This document shows positions 26,907 to 35,760 of a stretch of 64,000 bases of DNA, one piece after another. Under the pieces are notes generated by a model that ran no database searches, was not told where the DNA came from, and saw only the letters and a program-made list of their open reading frames with translations. Location of the stretch: assembly GCA_022614805.1 (NCBI GenBank), contig JAKEHY010000022.1, forward strand, positions 23,864 to 87,863. The letters run 5' to 3'. Within the stretch, counting starts at the first letter, position 1. Each line of letters opens with the position of its first letter. The DNA comes from Candidatus Zixiibacteriota bacterium (GTDB taxonomy: Bacteria > Zixibacteria > MSB-5A5 > DSPP01). The translations under genes and the position numbers were made by a program.

Positions 26907-27794
26907 ATGGCCCAAACCAAGGCCGGATTTCTTCTTCCCCTCCCCTGGACGCTGACCCTTCTTGTCATCTGGATATTCCCCCTGCTTTGGTCACTGGTGC
27001 TGGCCTTTGCGGATTACAACCTCCTCTCGGGAGAGTTGGAATGGATTGGCACGGAGAACTTCAAAAGACTTTTCAGCGACCCGAACTTCCTGCAGGCGCT
27101 TAAAAACACCTTCGTTTTCGTAATAGGCACCCTCCCCTTCACCACCCTTTTCGCCCTGCTTCTGGCGATGGCCCTAAACCGGCCGGTCTGGGGGAAGAAT
27201 TTCTTTAAGGCTGCCTTTTTCATCCCCACCATCACTTCGCTGGTGGTGGTAGCCCTGATATTCACCCAGCTTTATTCGGAGGGAAGCTGGCTGTACCGAT
27301 TTTTAGGACGATTCTTCAATCTCCCATCCGGCGGGTTCTTGCTTTCGGAAAAAGCTGCCTTGCCCTCGATAATGATAATGGATATCTGGGCCGCCATCGG
27401 CTATTACATCCTGCTTTTCTTGGTCGCCCTGCAAAACGTGCCGCAGGAGCTGTACGAAGCGGCCCGTGTGGAGGGGGCCGGCCCCTGGCAGACCTTCTGG
27501 GCGGTCACTTTTCCCTCCATCAAGCCGATGCTTTTTTTCATCGTCACCCTGAACACTATCAAATCGTTCCAGGTATTTACCGAGGTTTTCGTAATGACCA
27601 AGGGGGGCCCGCTCGGCTCGACGGCAACCGCCGTCTATTTCATCTACGAGGAGGGGCTGCACCGCTTCAAAATGGGCTACGCCTCGGCCGCCGCCTATCT
27701 TCTGTTTGGAATAATAGCCCTCTTTTCCTATTTCCTGTTTAAGAGTTTCAAATCGGAAGCGGAGGTCTTGACTCCGGCACAGACGAAGGCTTGA
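26907..27794 (+). CDS. ABC sugar importer permease (MalF/UgpA type)
   Basis: A 295-residue permease with six helices and the cytoplasmic EAA loop (LYEAARVEGAGPWQTFWAVTFP) that docks the ATPase. It pairs with the next gene. ATG 26907 is preferred to the TTG three bases upstream. Its TGA overlaps the ATG of the next permease. Confidence 0.92.
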   Translation: MAQTKAGFLLPLPWTLTLLVIWIFPLLWSLVLAFADYNLLSGELEWIGTENFKRLFSDPNFLQALKNTFVFVIGTLPFTTLFALLLAMALNRPVWGKNFFKAAFFIPTITSLVVVALIFTQLYSEGSWLYRFLGRFFNLPSGGFLLSEKAALPSIMIMDIWAAIGYYILLFLVALQNVPQELYEAARVEGAGPWQTFWAVTFPSIKPMLFFIVTLNTIKSFQVFTEVFVMTKGGPLGSTATAVYFIYEEGLHRFKMGYASAAAYLLFGIIALFSYFLFKSFKSEAEVLTPAQTKA

Positions 27795-28567
27795 TGCGCT
27801 CCTCCCTCCTTCCGACTTTTCTGCTCCTGACCATCCTTGCCATAATTTTCCTTTTCCCTTTCTTCTGGATGTTTTACGTCGCCTGCTCCCCCGGCTGGAC
27901 GCTGGATAACTTCAGAGACGTGCTGGGGCAAAAGATTTTTTCGCGGGCCTTTCTGAATTCGGTTTTCGTCACCGGCGTGATAACGCTCGGTAATCTGGTC
28001 TTTGCCCTGCTCGCCGGTTATGGTCTCGCCCGCTATTCTTCCCTCTCCAATCGATTTCTGTTCGTCTCGATTCTGGCCGTTCTGGCCGTGCCGACGCACG
28101 TGGTGATAATCCCTCTTTTCCTATTGGTCCGAAGCCTCGGCTGGTACGACACCTACTGGGCTTTGATTATTCCCTTTCTCGTTTCCCCCCTCGGGATTTT
28201 GCTTTTGCGGCAGTACATCCTTTCGCTGCCGGTGGAACTGGAGGAAGCCGCCCGGCTGGATGGCGCGGGAGAATTACGAATCATCTTCTCCATCGTTGCC
28301 CCACTGGCCAAGCCGGCCCTGGCGGCTCTGGCGATTCAATCTTTCTGGGTCAACTGGAACAATTTCCTCTTTCCCTTCCTGTTCACATCATCGGAGAACC
28401 TCCGAGTCCTGCCCGTGGCCTTGGCAATGTATCAAAGCTATCAGGCCATCGACTGGCCCCATCTGTTTGCCGCCTCGGCCGTGGCCACCATCCCGGTCCT
28501 TTTGGTTTTTATGGTTTTGCAGAAACAGATTATTGCCGGGCTGACCGCCGGCGCGCTGAAACAATGA
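27794..28567 (+). CDS. ABC sugar importer permease (MalG/UgpE type)
   Basis: A 257-residue permease with six helices and the EAA loop LEEAARLDGAGELRIIFSIV. It forms the second half of the translocation channel. It starts at ATG 27794, overlapping the upstream TGA by one base. No ATPase gene follows, so energy must come from a shared MsmK-like ATPase encoded elsewhere. Confidence 0.92.
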   Translation: MRSSLLPTFLLLTILAIIFLFPFFWMFYVACSPGWTLDNFRDVLGQKIFSRAFLNSVFVTGVITLGNLVFALLAGYGLARYSSLSNRFLFVSILAVLAVPTHVVIIPLFLLVRSLGWYDTYWALIIPFLVSPLGILLLRQYILSLPVELEEAARLDGAGELRIIFSIVAPLAKPALAALAIQSFWVNWNNFLFPFLFTSSENLRVLPVALAMYQSYQAIDWPHLFAASAVATIPVLLVFMVLQKQIIAGLTAGALKQ

Positions 28568-28590
28568 CTCCTAAATAAAATCGTAGAGGG

Positions 28591-28617
28591 GTAGGGGCTC
28601 AATATATCGAGCCCTAC
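28591..28617. repeat. Palindromic repeat family A copy overlapping the amidase stop
   Basis: GTAGGGGCTC and GAGCCCTAC around AATATATC. The right arm contains the TAG stop codon and part of the last codon of the amidase gene. Confidence 0.85.
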
Positions 28618-30479
28618 TTCTTGGTGCTCAACCGCAAATAATCGGCAATCCCGTCCGCAATCGCCTTCGCCGCTTTTTTGTGAAACTGTTTGGAGCGGAG
28701 CATCTCCTCCTGCCGGGGAATCATCATAAAGACCGCCTCACACAAAATGGCGGGATACTGGGGCGGGCGGACGACGACGAAGTTGCCGAAATATAACCCC
28801 TGGTCCCGCAGGCGCGTGGCTTTCAATAGCTGCCGATGGACGGCGCGGGCCAACTCTTGGGAATGAACGTGATAGTAATAGACCGAGGTGCCGTTGTTGA
28901 CGAACGGGTTCACGCCATCCGGGTGGGCGTTGTTGTGGATGGAAACGAACAGGTCGGCTTCGGCCGCTTTGGCAATCTGGGGGCGGTCGTACAGGGCAAC
29001 CGCTTCGGTCCCCTTGCGGGTCAAAACCACCTTCGCCCTCCGGCTTTCCAATATCTTTTTTAATTCCAGGGCAATCAACAAATTCGCCTCCCGTTCCTCC
29101 AACCCGGTCGGCCCTTTGGCGCCGGTCTCGGCGGGGGTGTTGGTGTGTCCCGCATCCACCGCGATGGTAAGCCCTTTCAGCCAGGCCCCCTTGGCGGGCG
29201 GCTTTTTGACCAGAAACACGAGGTTGTTCCCCTCAAAGAAGGCATCGTAGCCCCACAAAGCCGCCGAACGCAAATCGACGTCGGCCCGAAAAATGTCCGT
29301 TTCCGGCTGGGACCAGCGGACGTTCCGAATCAGGTCGGTGGCATTATCGTAGCGAATCCAGTCGGCCCGGGTTTGGGCGCCGAAGACAAAAAGGGAAAGC
29401 CGGGCCAAAACGGGGTCCTCCTCCACCCGAAAGGCCATTTTGCGGGAAGTGGTGAAGACGATTTTCACCCATTTGGTGCTGTCGTAGGTGCGTATGTAAG
29501 AAACCGAACCGGGCGGAAGAACGCTTCCCGGCGGCAGCTCGGTTACCAGCGTATCCGGCGCCCAGACCGACTGTGTTTCCGCCAATTTGAGCTTGACGTA
29601 ACGCCCAATCCGGGCGGAAAGGTAGGCGCGGATTCCCTTCGGCTGAAAGACGGCGACGTAGCCCGCATTGGGGGCGCTGCGCAGAACCGAAACGGAATCA
29701 TCCAGTTCGGCCACCCTCGGAACGAGCGGGTTCCAGACGGTAAGCGTCGCCCGCAAGGTCTCGGCGGCACAGCGGGTCATACTGGCCAGGCCGACAACGG
29801 GAGGGAAAAGACGGGGCTCCATTTGCGGAAGGAGGCAGCCGGTATCGCTTTTGGTCAGGTAAACGGCAATCCGGGAACCCTCCAACTTTTTTTCCGGCAC
29901 CCGCAGGACTCCGGTGTAAAAGCCGGAGCCGGTGGACTCCGGCAGATTTCCTTCTCCCAAAAGGACGTTCCCGGAATCATTTCGAGATGGCAGGACCGTC
30001 TCGGCCATGGGAAACTCCCCCTCCAGGCCGGCAACGGTGAAAAATGCGGAAAGCCCGGGCGTGCCCGAAAAAGAGAGGGTGACCAGTTCCCCCGGATAGG
30101 TGAAAATCGAATCGGTCGGCGTGCTGGAGCCATAGCGGATGGCCAAACTGTCGGGCGGTATCGGCCGGGGCTTGGGGGAAACGAAAACCGGCCAATCGAA
30201 CGCGACTTTTTGACCGTTCTTCTCCGCTTCCAGCCGGTAATAAAAATTTCCTTCCGCCACCGGCAGAAAAGCCAAAAACCCGCCGGTTTTATAAACTTCG
30301 ACCGGCGTGCCGTTGATGGTCAGTTTGGCGCCGGGGGTAACCGAGCCGAAAATGAAGTTGGAATCGACCGGTGGAATGACCTGCATCGTTTCGGGATAAA
30401 CGACTTTAATGAGCAATTCTTCGGCGTGAAGTGGAACACAAAAAAGAATCGCCCCAAAGAGAAAAACATGCTTTTTCAT
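28614..30479 (-). CDS. N-acetylmuramoyl-L-alanine amidase (Amidase_3) with N-terminal beta domains
   Basis: A 621-residue exported enzyme. A signal peptide (about 1-19) is followed by about 400 residues of beta-rich, probably wall-binding, sequence including an AMIN-like segment, then the Amidase_3 catalytic domain at about 435-620. The zinc and catalytic residues are visible: His in VDAGHTNT, Glu in EEREANLLIALEL, His in LFVSIHNNAHPDG, and the Glu of AILCEAVFMM. It cuts the amide between MurNAc and L-Ala of peptidoglycan. ATG 30479 overlaps the epimerase stop by four bases. Confidence 0.92.
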   Translation of the reverse strand: MKKHVFLFGAILFCVPLHAEELLIKVVYPETMQVIPPVDSNFIFGSVTPGAKLTINGTPVEVYKTGGFLAFLPVAEGNFYYRLEAEKNGQKVAFDWPVFVSPKPRPIPPDSLAIRYGSSTPTDSIFTYPGELVTLSFSGTPGLSAFFTVAGLEGEFPMAETVLPSRNDSGNVLLGEGNLPESTGSGFYTGVLRVPEKKLEGSRIAVYLTKSDTGCLLPQMEPRLFPPVVGLASMTRCAAETLRATLTVWNPLVPRVAELDDSVSVLRSAPNAGYVAVFQPKGIRAYLSARIGRYVKLKLAETQSVWAPDTLVTELPPGSVLPPGSVSYIRTYDSTKWVKIVFTTSRKMAFRVEEDPVLARLSLFVFGAQTRADWIRYDNATDLIRNVRWSQPETDIFRADVDLRSAALWGYDAFFEGNNLVFLVKKPPAKGAWLKGLTIAVDAGHTNTPAETGAKGPTGLEEREANLLIALELKKILESRRAKVVLTRKGTEAVALYDRPQIAKAAEADLFVSIHNNAHPDGVNPFVNNGTSVYYYHVHSQELARAVHRQLLKATRLRDQGLYFGNFVVVRPPQYPAILCEAVFMMIPRQEEMLRSKQFHKKAAKAIADGIADYLRLSTKK

Positions 30480-31477
30480 TTCCGGCTCACTCCCAGCCCA
30501 AAGCCGGTGGGGAGCTGCCAGCTTCCGGCGGAAAGAACCAACCCTTCATATGGGTCGTTGGTGACCAAAAGATTCCCATCCAGGTCAATATAATCGCAAA
30601 CCGAAGCGAAATGACAGCCGGCGGCGATGCCGACTGTGGATTCCACCATACAGCCCAGCATCACCCCCATCCCCATACCCCGGGCCAGATAGGCGGCCTC
30701 CAGAGCCGGCTTGATGCCTCCCATTTTCTGGATTTTCAAAACCACGCCGGCGACCAATCCTTTGAACTTCTTTAAATCCTCGGCCGTGATTGCCGATTCA
30801 TCCACCCAGACGGGCAAAGCCGCTTGCCTGGACAATTGACGATACCCCTCAAAGTCATCCTTGGCCAGCGGTTGTTCGACAAACTCGACCCCCAATTTTT
30901 TCAGCTCTTTTATTTTTTCCACGGCCTCGTCCAATTTCCACCCCCCGTTGGCATCGACGCGGATGGCTTGAGTGCTAACCCGGCGAACGGTTTCGACCCG
31001 CTCCAGGTCCCCTTCCACCCCCACTTTCAGTTTCAAAGCCGAAAATTCGGAAGCCTCTTTGGCCCGCGCCGCCATCTCTTCGGGGGAGGCCAAGGCAATC
31101 GTCATCGAGGTTTTAATGGCCGCCGGTTTGGAAAGGCCGAGAAAAGCATAAAGCGGGCGGCCGAGCGACCGGGCCGAATGGTCGAGCAGGGCCATCTCGA
31201 GTGCGGCTTGGGCCGATTTGACGCCGCCGGCCAGCTCTTCGACCAGACGGCGGTTTTTCTCGAAGGCATAAGGATTTTCCGAGAGTTTTCCCTCCGCCTG
31301 TTCAAAGACGGCAAGGACTTTTTCGCGCGTTTCGCCGTAATAAGCGGAATACGAAGCCTCGCCGACCCCTTGGCCGAAGCGAACGAAGATGGTTTTCCGC
31401 TCCTCGATGACGGAACGGGAAATGCGGAAGGGATATTTAAGTTTGAGCGGGAAGGATTCCCATTCCAACTGCTTCAC
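30476..31477 (-). CDS. L-Ala-D/L-Glu epimerase (enolase superfamily dipeptide epimerase)
   Basis: A 333-residue enolase-superfamily enzyme. The catalytic Lys pair is in LKLKVGVEGD, metal ligands are the Asp of RVDANGGW, the Glu of VEQPL and the Asp of VDESA, and the opposing Lys is in VLKIQKMGG. The C-terminal DLDGN loop, which binds the dipeptide amino group, is present, fitting AEE/YcjG rather than muconate lactonizing enzymes. It epimerises L-Ala-D-Glu released from murein to L-Ala-L-Glu. Four-base overlaps link it to both neighbours. Confidence 0.9.
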   Translation of the reverse strand: MKQLEWESFPLKLKYPFRISRSVIEERKTIFVRFGQGVGEASYSAYYGETREKVLAVFEQAEGKLSENPYAFEKNRRLVEELAGGVKSAQAALEMALLDHSARSLGRPLYAFLGLSKPAAIKTSMTIALASPEEMAARAKEASEFSALKLKVGVEGDLERVETVRRVSTQAIRVDANGGWKLDEAVEKIKELKKLGVEFVEQPLAKDDFEGYRQLSRQAALPVWVDESAITAEDLKKFKGLVAGVVLKIQKMGGIKPALEAAYLARGMGMGVMLGCMVESTVGIAAGCHFASVCDYIDLDGNLLVTNDPYEGLVLSAGSWQLPTGFGLGVSRK

Positions 31478-32400
31478 ACCACTCCCCCTTCTTGTAAAAT
31501 CAAGCTCCCCTTTCCGGAGTCCAGGACGGCTTGAACCCCCAATGGTAGGGTGAATATGTTGCCGGAATGTCCGAAGGGAAAACCGAGCGCCACCGGAAAG
31601 GGCGCCCGGCCGAAGAAGTCCTCAAAAATTCTTCTCAAAGGCATCCGGACGCCGGGTCGCGGCGACCGCTCGCAATCCTTGAAATCGGCCAATATCAAAC
31701 CGGCTATCTGGTCGAATACCCTGGCCAGGCGAAGCTGGGCCAAATAGCCGTCGATGCGGTGCGGGTATTCCCCGACATCTTCGAGAAAGAGAATCGCTCC
31801 CTTGAAAGAAGGCTGGTAGGGCGTGCCGAAAAGCTTGACGATTAAAGACAAATTCCCCCCCAGAAGCGGCCCGGCCGCAACTCCGCGACGCATAAATCGG
31901 GGCCGCAGATTTTTTGGAAAGGGAACTTTGCCAGCGGGCATTTTGGAGGAAAGCATACGCAGCAGATTCTGCCGGTTATAGGCCGTGCCGAAATCGGCCG
32001 CCATCGGGCCGTGAAAAGAAGACAAGCCGGTCTTTTTGTAAAGGGCCAGGTGTATGGCGGTGATGTCCGAAAAACCGACGAAAATTTTGGGGTGCCGGTG
32101 GACGAAATCAAAATCGATTTTATCCAGCATACGCAAGGCGCCGTAACCGCCCCGGGCGCAGATTACGGCATCCACTTCGGGGTCGGCAAAGGCCCGGTTG
32201 AAAAGCCGGGCCCGCACAAAGTCCGGCCCGGAAAGGAAGCCGTATTTCTGTTTTGGGGATAAAAAAAGCCTGACCTTAAAACCGGTTTTTGCGAGCCATT
32301 TCAACCCCCGTCGCAGCCGGGCGTCCTTTGCCCATGAGGAAGGCGCGATGATGCCGATGGTGGCGCCGGGAAAAAGAGCCTTGGGCTTTAATAATTTCAT
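31474..32400 (-). CDS. Muramoyltetrapeptide LD-carboxypeptidase (peptidase S66)
   Basis: A 308-residue S66 enzyme. Landmarks are ICARGGYGALRMLDKIDF, the nucleophile Ser in VGFSDITAIHLAL, HGPM, the Glu region LFLEDVGEYPHRIDGYL, and the His near GFPFGHSGNIFTLP. LdcA-type enzymes remove the terminal D-Ala from cytoplasmic murein tetrapeptide. A MccF-type role is possible but the operon favours recycling. It overlaps the NlpC/P60 gene by four bases. Confidence 0.92.
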   Translation of the reverse strand: MKLLKPKALFPGATIGIIAPSSWAKDARLRRGLKWLAKTGFKVRLFLSPKQKYGFLSGPDFVRARLFNRAFADPEVDAVICARGGYGALRMLDKIDFDFVHRHPKIFVGFSDITAIHLALYKKTGLSSFHGPMAADFGTAYNRQNLLRMLSSKMPAGKVPFPKNLRPRFMRRGVAAGPLLGGNLSLIVKLFGTPYQPSFKGAILFLEDVGEYPHRIDGYLAQLRLARVFDQIAGLILADFKDCERSPRPGVRMPLRRIFEDFFGRAPFPVALGFPFGHSGNIFTLPLGVQAVLDSGKGSLILQEGGVV

Positions 32401-33161
32401 ACGATCCGCTTGACACAGGTCAGCTTCTCGATAACCGGATTGTAATTCTTGTCCGATTTTCGGATGGAGTCCAGCGTTACGCCGCCCCCGCGCAAATTGG
32501 CGTGCAGGATTTTATTCCGGCCGGCAAAGAGGGCCACGTGGCCGGGGAAAAAGAAAAAATCCCCCGGCTTGGCTTTTTCGACAGGAATTTCCTCTCCGAT
32601 TTTTATCTGTTGAGATGTATCGCGGGGAATCTTCTTGCCGAAATAGTCAAACAGAGTGAACAAAAAGCCGGAGCAGTCGAATCCGAAGGGGGAAATGCCG
32701 CCCCAGAGATACGGAGTTCCGAAAAACTCCATCCCTTTCCTTGTTAAATCTCCAATGGAAAAACGAACCTTATCGGGTTCAATTAACCCCTCCTTCTTGA
32801 CCCACCCCAAAATTTTTTCATTGGAGCCGGCCGAAACCCAGCTTCCGGATTGACGGAATGCTCGAACGCGCGTATTGAAAGTTAAAACCGAGATTTTCAT
32901 TTTACGGTCGGCGGCGTAAACGGGCAAAAATGGGACTTTAACTTTCAAGTTTTTGTCTGAAACGGGCATTGAAGCCGGGTAAATCAGATGTTTTTTTTGC
33001 ATCCAACCAGTATAGCCGTCCGGAAGTACAGCTGAAATATGGTCATCTCTTTCCTCCCCCAATTCGACGGGGGTGTTGAATAATGCCTGACTCACCCGCT
33101 CCGACCGGAAGCTCGGCTCCCGCCGCAAATCGGCGACCGGTATGTTCACTACTCCGCGCAT
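32397..33161 (-). CDS. NlpC/P60 endopeptidase with SH3-like domains (YkfC-like)
   Basis: A 254-residue cysteine peptidase. Two bacterial SH3-like domains occupy about 1-130; the NlpC/P60 domain follows with GTPYLWGG, catalytic Cys in FGFDCSGFLF, His in GHVALFAG and the polar third residue in KILHANLRG. YkfC enzymes cut the gamma-D-Glu-diaminopimelate bond of free murein peptides, making the L-Ala-D-Glu that the epimerase uses. No signal peptide is seen, consistent with a cytoplasmic role. Its ATG overlaps the alanine racemase TAA by one base. Confidence 0.92.
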   Translation of the reverse strand: MRGVVNIPVADLRREPSFRSERVSQALFNTPVELGEERDDHISAVLPDGYTGWMQKKHLIYPASMPVSDKNLKVKVPFLPVYAADRKMKISVLTFNTRVRAFRQSGSWVSAGSNEKILGWVKKEGLIEPDKVRFSIGDLTRKGMEFFGTPYLWGGISPFGFDCSGFLFTLFDYFGKKIPRDTSQQIKIGEEIPVEKAKPGDFFFFPGHVALFAGRNKILHANLRGGGVTLDSIRKSDKNYNPVIEKLTCVKRIV

Positions 33162-34324
33162 TATGCGAATCCCAATTTACGCGCCATCTTGCCGGTGTAT
33201 TCAATGGGCAAACGGACCCCCATTCTCGTGATAATTTCGTAGGGCGAAGTCCCAATCCAGCCCGCCAAATCCTCTGCGGTTATTTTTTCCGCTCCCATCT
33301 CTCCCATTAAAACCACCCGGTCGCCGGCCCGCACCCTTGGAACTTCGGTAACGTCGACCATTATGGCATCCATTGCAATCCGTCCCACCACCGGGGCCCG
33401 TTTCCCCCGCACCAAAACCCACCCCTTGTTTCCCAGATGCCGGGGATAGCCGTCCGAAAACCCGAGTGGAAGGGTGGCGATAAGCCGTTCACTTGACGCC
33501 CCAAATTCCCGCCCGTAGCCGACCGTCTCCCCAGGCCCGATGGTTTTCAACTGGGCAATCCGGCTCTCCAAAAACATCACCGGTTTGGCCGGCAGGGAGC
33601 CTCCCGCTGCCGTCCGGGAAGGATAGCCGAAAAGCAAAACGCCGACCCGCACTAGATTGAAATACCCCTCCGGCAAATCCAGAACCGCGCCGCTGTTGGC
33701 CAGACTGGTGTAGCGGGGATAAATTCCGGCCTTCTCGAAAAGTGCCCGAGCATCCTTCAATCGCTGAACCTGCAGTCGGGCGAATTCAATGTCCTCTTCG
33801 CTGGCGGTCGCGAGATGGGAGGAAAGCTCCCACAGTAGAGCCCCCCGGTGACGTAAAAGGGATTGAGTCAGGCGCACGGCCTCCTCCGCCGAAACTCCGT
33901 ATCGGTTCAAACCGGTCTCGATTTTAACCGCAAACGGGATTCTCTTTCGGCGCAGTTTTTTGGAGGCCCGGACGTACGCCCGGGCGAATTTCTCGTCGAT
34001 TACGGTCGGAATCAAATCGTGGCGGACAAAAAACTCCGCCCGTTCGGGGAAATCGGGATATAAAACGGAAATCGGAACGTCGATTCCGGTCTTGCGCAAA
34101 ACGATTCCCTCCTCGACCAGGGCCACGCCGAGGAAATTTGCACCGGCAACCAGGGCCGCCTTCGCCACTGGCAGAGCCCCGTGACCGTAACCGTCCGCCT
34201 TGACCACGGCCATCAAACCAACTTCCCGGCCGAGCCGTTTTTTGAGCAAACGGACGTTTTGCGCCAGCCGGTCCAGGTCAATTTTCAAAAAACTCGGCCG
34301 GAGGAAGCGGTTCTTTCTCTCCAT
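33161..34324 (-). CDS. alr: Alanine racemase
   Basis: A 387-residue fold-type III PLP enzyme. The PLP Lys is in MAVVKADGYGHGALP near residue 40; the catalytic Tyr lies in the TVGYGREF/LGFSDGYPR region. It interconverts L- and D-alanine for peptidoglycan. I chose ATG 34324, which forms a TAATG junction with the upstream PBP4 gene, rather than the longer frame to 34354. Confidence 0.95.
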   Translation of the reverse strand: MERKNRFLRPSFLKIDLDRLAQNVRLLKKRLGREVGLMAVVKADGYGHGALPVAKAALVAGANFLGVALVEEGIVLRKTGIDVPISVLYPDFPERAEFFVRHDLIPTVIDEKFARAYVRASKKLRRKRIPFAVKIETGLNRYGVSAEEAVRLTQSLLRHRGALLWELSSHLATASEEDIEFARLQVQRLKDARALFEKAGIYPRYTSLANSGAVLDLPEGYFNLVRVGVLLFGYPSRTAAGGSLPAKPVMFLESRIAQLKTIGPGETVGYGREFGASSERLIATLPLGFSDGYPRHLGNKGWVLVRGKRAPVVGRIAMDAIMVDVTEVPRVRAGDRVVLMGEMGAEKITAEDLAGWIGTSPYEIITRMGVRLPIEYTGKMARKLGFA

Positions 34325-35760
34325 TACGGAAGCTGGCGGGCCGCCGCCAGGCAAAGCCGGTCCACGGCGTCATCGATGGTGCGGATGTTCAGTTTCCGTC
34401 CGTTGACCAGAACCGAAAAGCAGTACAGCTTGCCGCTTTGGGATTTGAAGTAACCGGAAAGCGTGCGGGCGCCGGAAATCCAGCCGGTCTTGACCCGGAA
34501 GTTGTCGGAAAGGGCATCCCCTTTTTTCCGGTTTTTCACGGACTTGTCCAATCCCGGAATGGCCATCGATTCGTAGTAATGGGAAAAGTGAGGGGAGTCA
34601 TACATATTCCGCAACAGCTTGATAAAGCCGGCCGCCGTAAAGCGGTTTTTGGCCGAAAGCCCGCTGCCGTCCACCAGATAGAAATCCCCCGTGGAAAGCC
34701 CGGCGTTCAGCAGAAAATTGCGCACAGCCTCCAATCCGGCGTCGAAACTTCCCTTCCCTTCGATTTCCTTCCCCAGCGTGCGCACCAACTGCTCGGCGTA
34801 AAAGTTCTGGCTGTTCTTGTTGACCACTTTGAGAATGTTGGCAAGCGGGTCGGAGCGCCAGACGAACAGTTTTTTTAAGCTATCCTCAACCAGCCCCGAT
34901 TTTTCCCAGTACATCGCGCCAGAGGCCACCGGAATCCCCTTCCGTTTCCAGATTTCCCGGGCGGTGTGGGCCAGATAAAAAGCCGGCTCGTGCACGGAAA
35001 CGTAATCCGTCCGGCCGGTATCGGAAATCGGGATTCTGCCGAAGAAAGTGACCGTGTTGGTTCCCGGCTTGCGGCGGTAATCCTCGTCTAACGTGTATTT
35101 GCTCCTCCGCGGCCCGGTGCGGGAACGGTTGACGGCCTTCAGGTAGCCGAAATCCGGCTCCAGAATGATGCGGGCCGGCGCCCCTACCTTTCGCGCGGGA
35201 TAAAACCGCACAAAAACGCAGTTGTCTTCAAAGGATAAAGCCGACGTCTGGGCCGCATACCAGAAGGAAAGTTCGCGGGCCGGCCAGCTTTCCACCAGGT
35301 TTGGCCCCTCAAAATAGCGGTTGTCCAAAACGAGGCGGCCGATTTTTTTGACCCCCCGCGCGGCCAAAGAATCGGCCCAGAATTCCAGGATTTCGTAAGG
35401 AGACGGCCGGTCCCGCCCGGAGATGGAGGGGTCCCCCGTGCCCCGGATGATCAGAACGGAGACGGAGGAATCTCCTTCTTCTTCCCTTTTGACCCAAAAG
35501 GAGGTCTCAAAGCGGAAATCCGGTTTCAGATAATGCAGGGCCGCCGCCGAGGTGGCCAGCTTGGCGTTGGAGGCGGGAATCAAGGGAACGGTCAGGTTTT
35601 TGGAATAGACCGAAACCCCTTCCGAAAGGGAATAGAAGGCGGCCGCGACTTTGGCCGTCCGGAAGGTGGCGGAGGAGAAAATGGTGTCGGCCAAAGCCGA
35701 AAAGCTCTGGGCCTTGAGCTCTCCCGTTATCAAAAGGAAGGCAAAAAGAAGTTTTCTCAA
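34324..35760 (-). CDS. dacB: D-Ala-D-Ala carboxypeptidase/endopeptidase, PBP4 family (peptidase S13)
   Basis: A 478-residue exported protein. The signal peptide begins right at TTG 35760 (LLFAFLLITG). S13 motifs are SNAK (about 64-67, the acyl-enzyme Ser), SQN in VNKNSQNFYAEQ, and KTG in FRVKTGWISG, with the family's large insert between the first two. It trims or cleaves peptidoglycan cross-links. The TTGA junction with the aminotransferase stop supports TTG 35760; the frame is open to 35802 but that would overlap the upstream gene by 46 bases. Confidence 0.9.
   Translation of the reverse strand: MRKLLFAFLLITGELKAQSFSALADTIFSSATFRTAKVAAAFYSLSEGVSVYSKNLTVPLIPASNAKLATSAAALHYLKPDFRFETSFWVKREEEGDSSVSVLIIRGTGDPSISGRDRPSPYEILEFWADSLAARGVKKIGRLVLDNRYFEGPNLVESWPARELSFWYAAQTSALSFEDNCVFVRFYPARKVGAPARIILEPDFGYLKAVNRSRTGPRRSKYTLDEDYRRKPGTNTVTFFGRIPISDTGRTDYVSVHEPAFYLAHTAREIWKRKGIPVASGAMYWEKSGLVEDSLKKLFVWRSDPLANILKVVNKNSQNFYAEQLVRTLGKEIEGKGSFDAGLEAVRNFLLNAGLSTGDFYLVDGSGLSAKNRFTAAGFIKLLRNMYDSPHFSHYYESMAIPGLDKSVKNRKKGDALSDNFRVKTGWISGARTLSGYFKSQSGKLYCFSVLVNGRKLNIRTIDDAVDRLCLAAARQLP

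Noticed and set aside
29145..30593. A 482-codon plus-strand open frame
   Set aside because: It is fully antisense to the amidase and the end of the epimerase, has Gly/Arg/Gln-rich composition and no domain; a shadow of high-G+C codon use.
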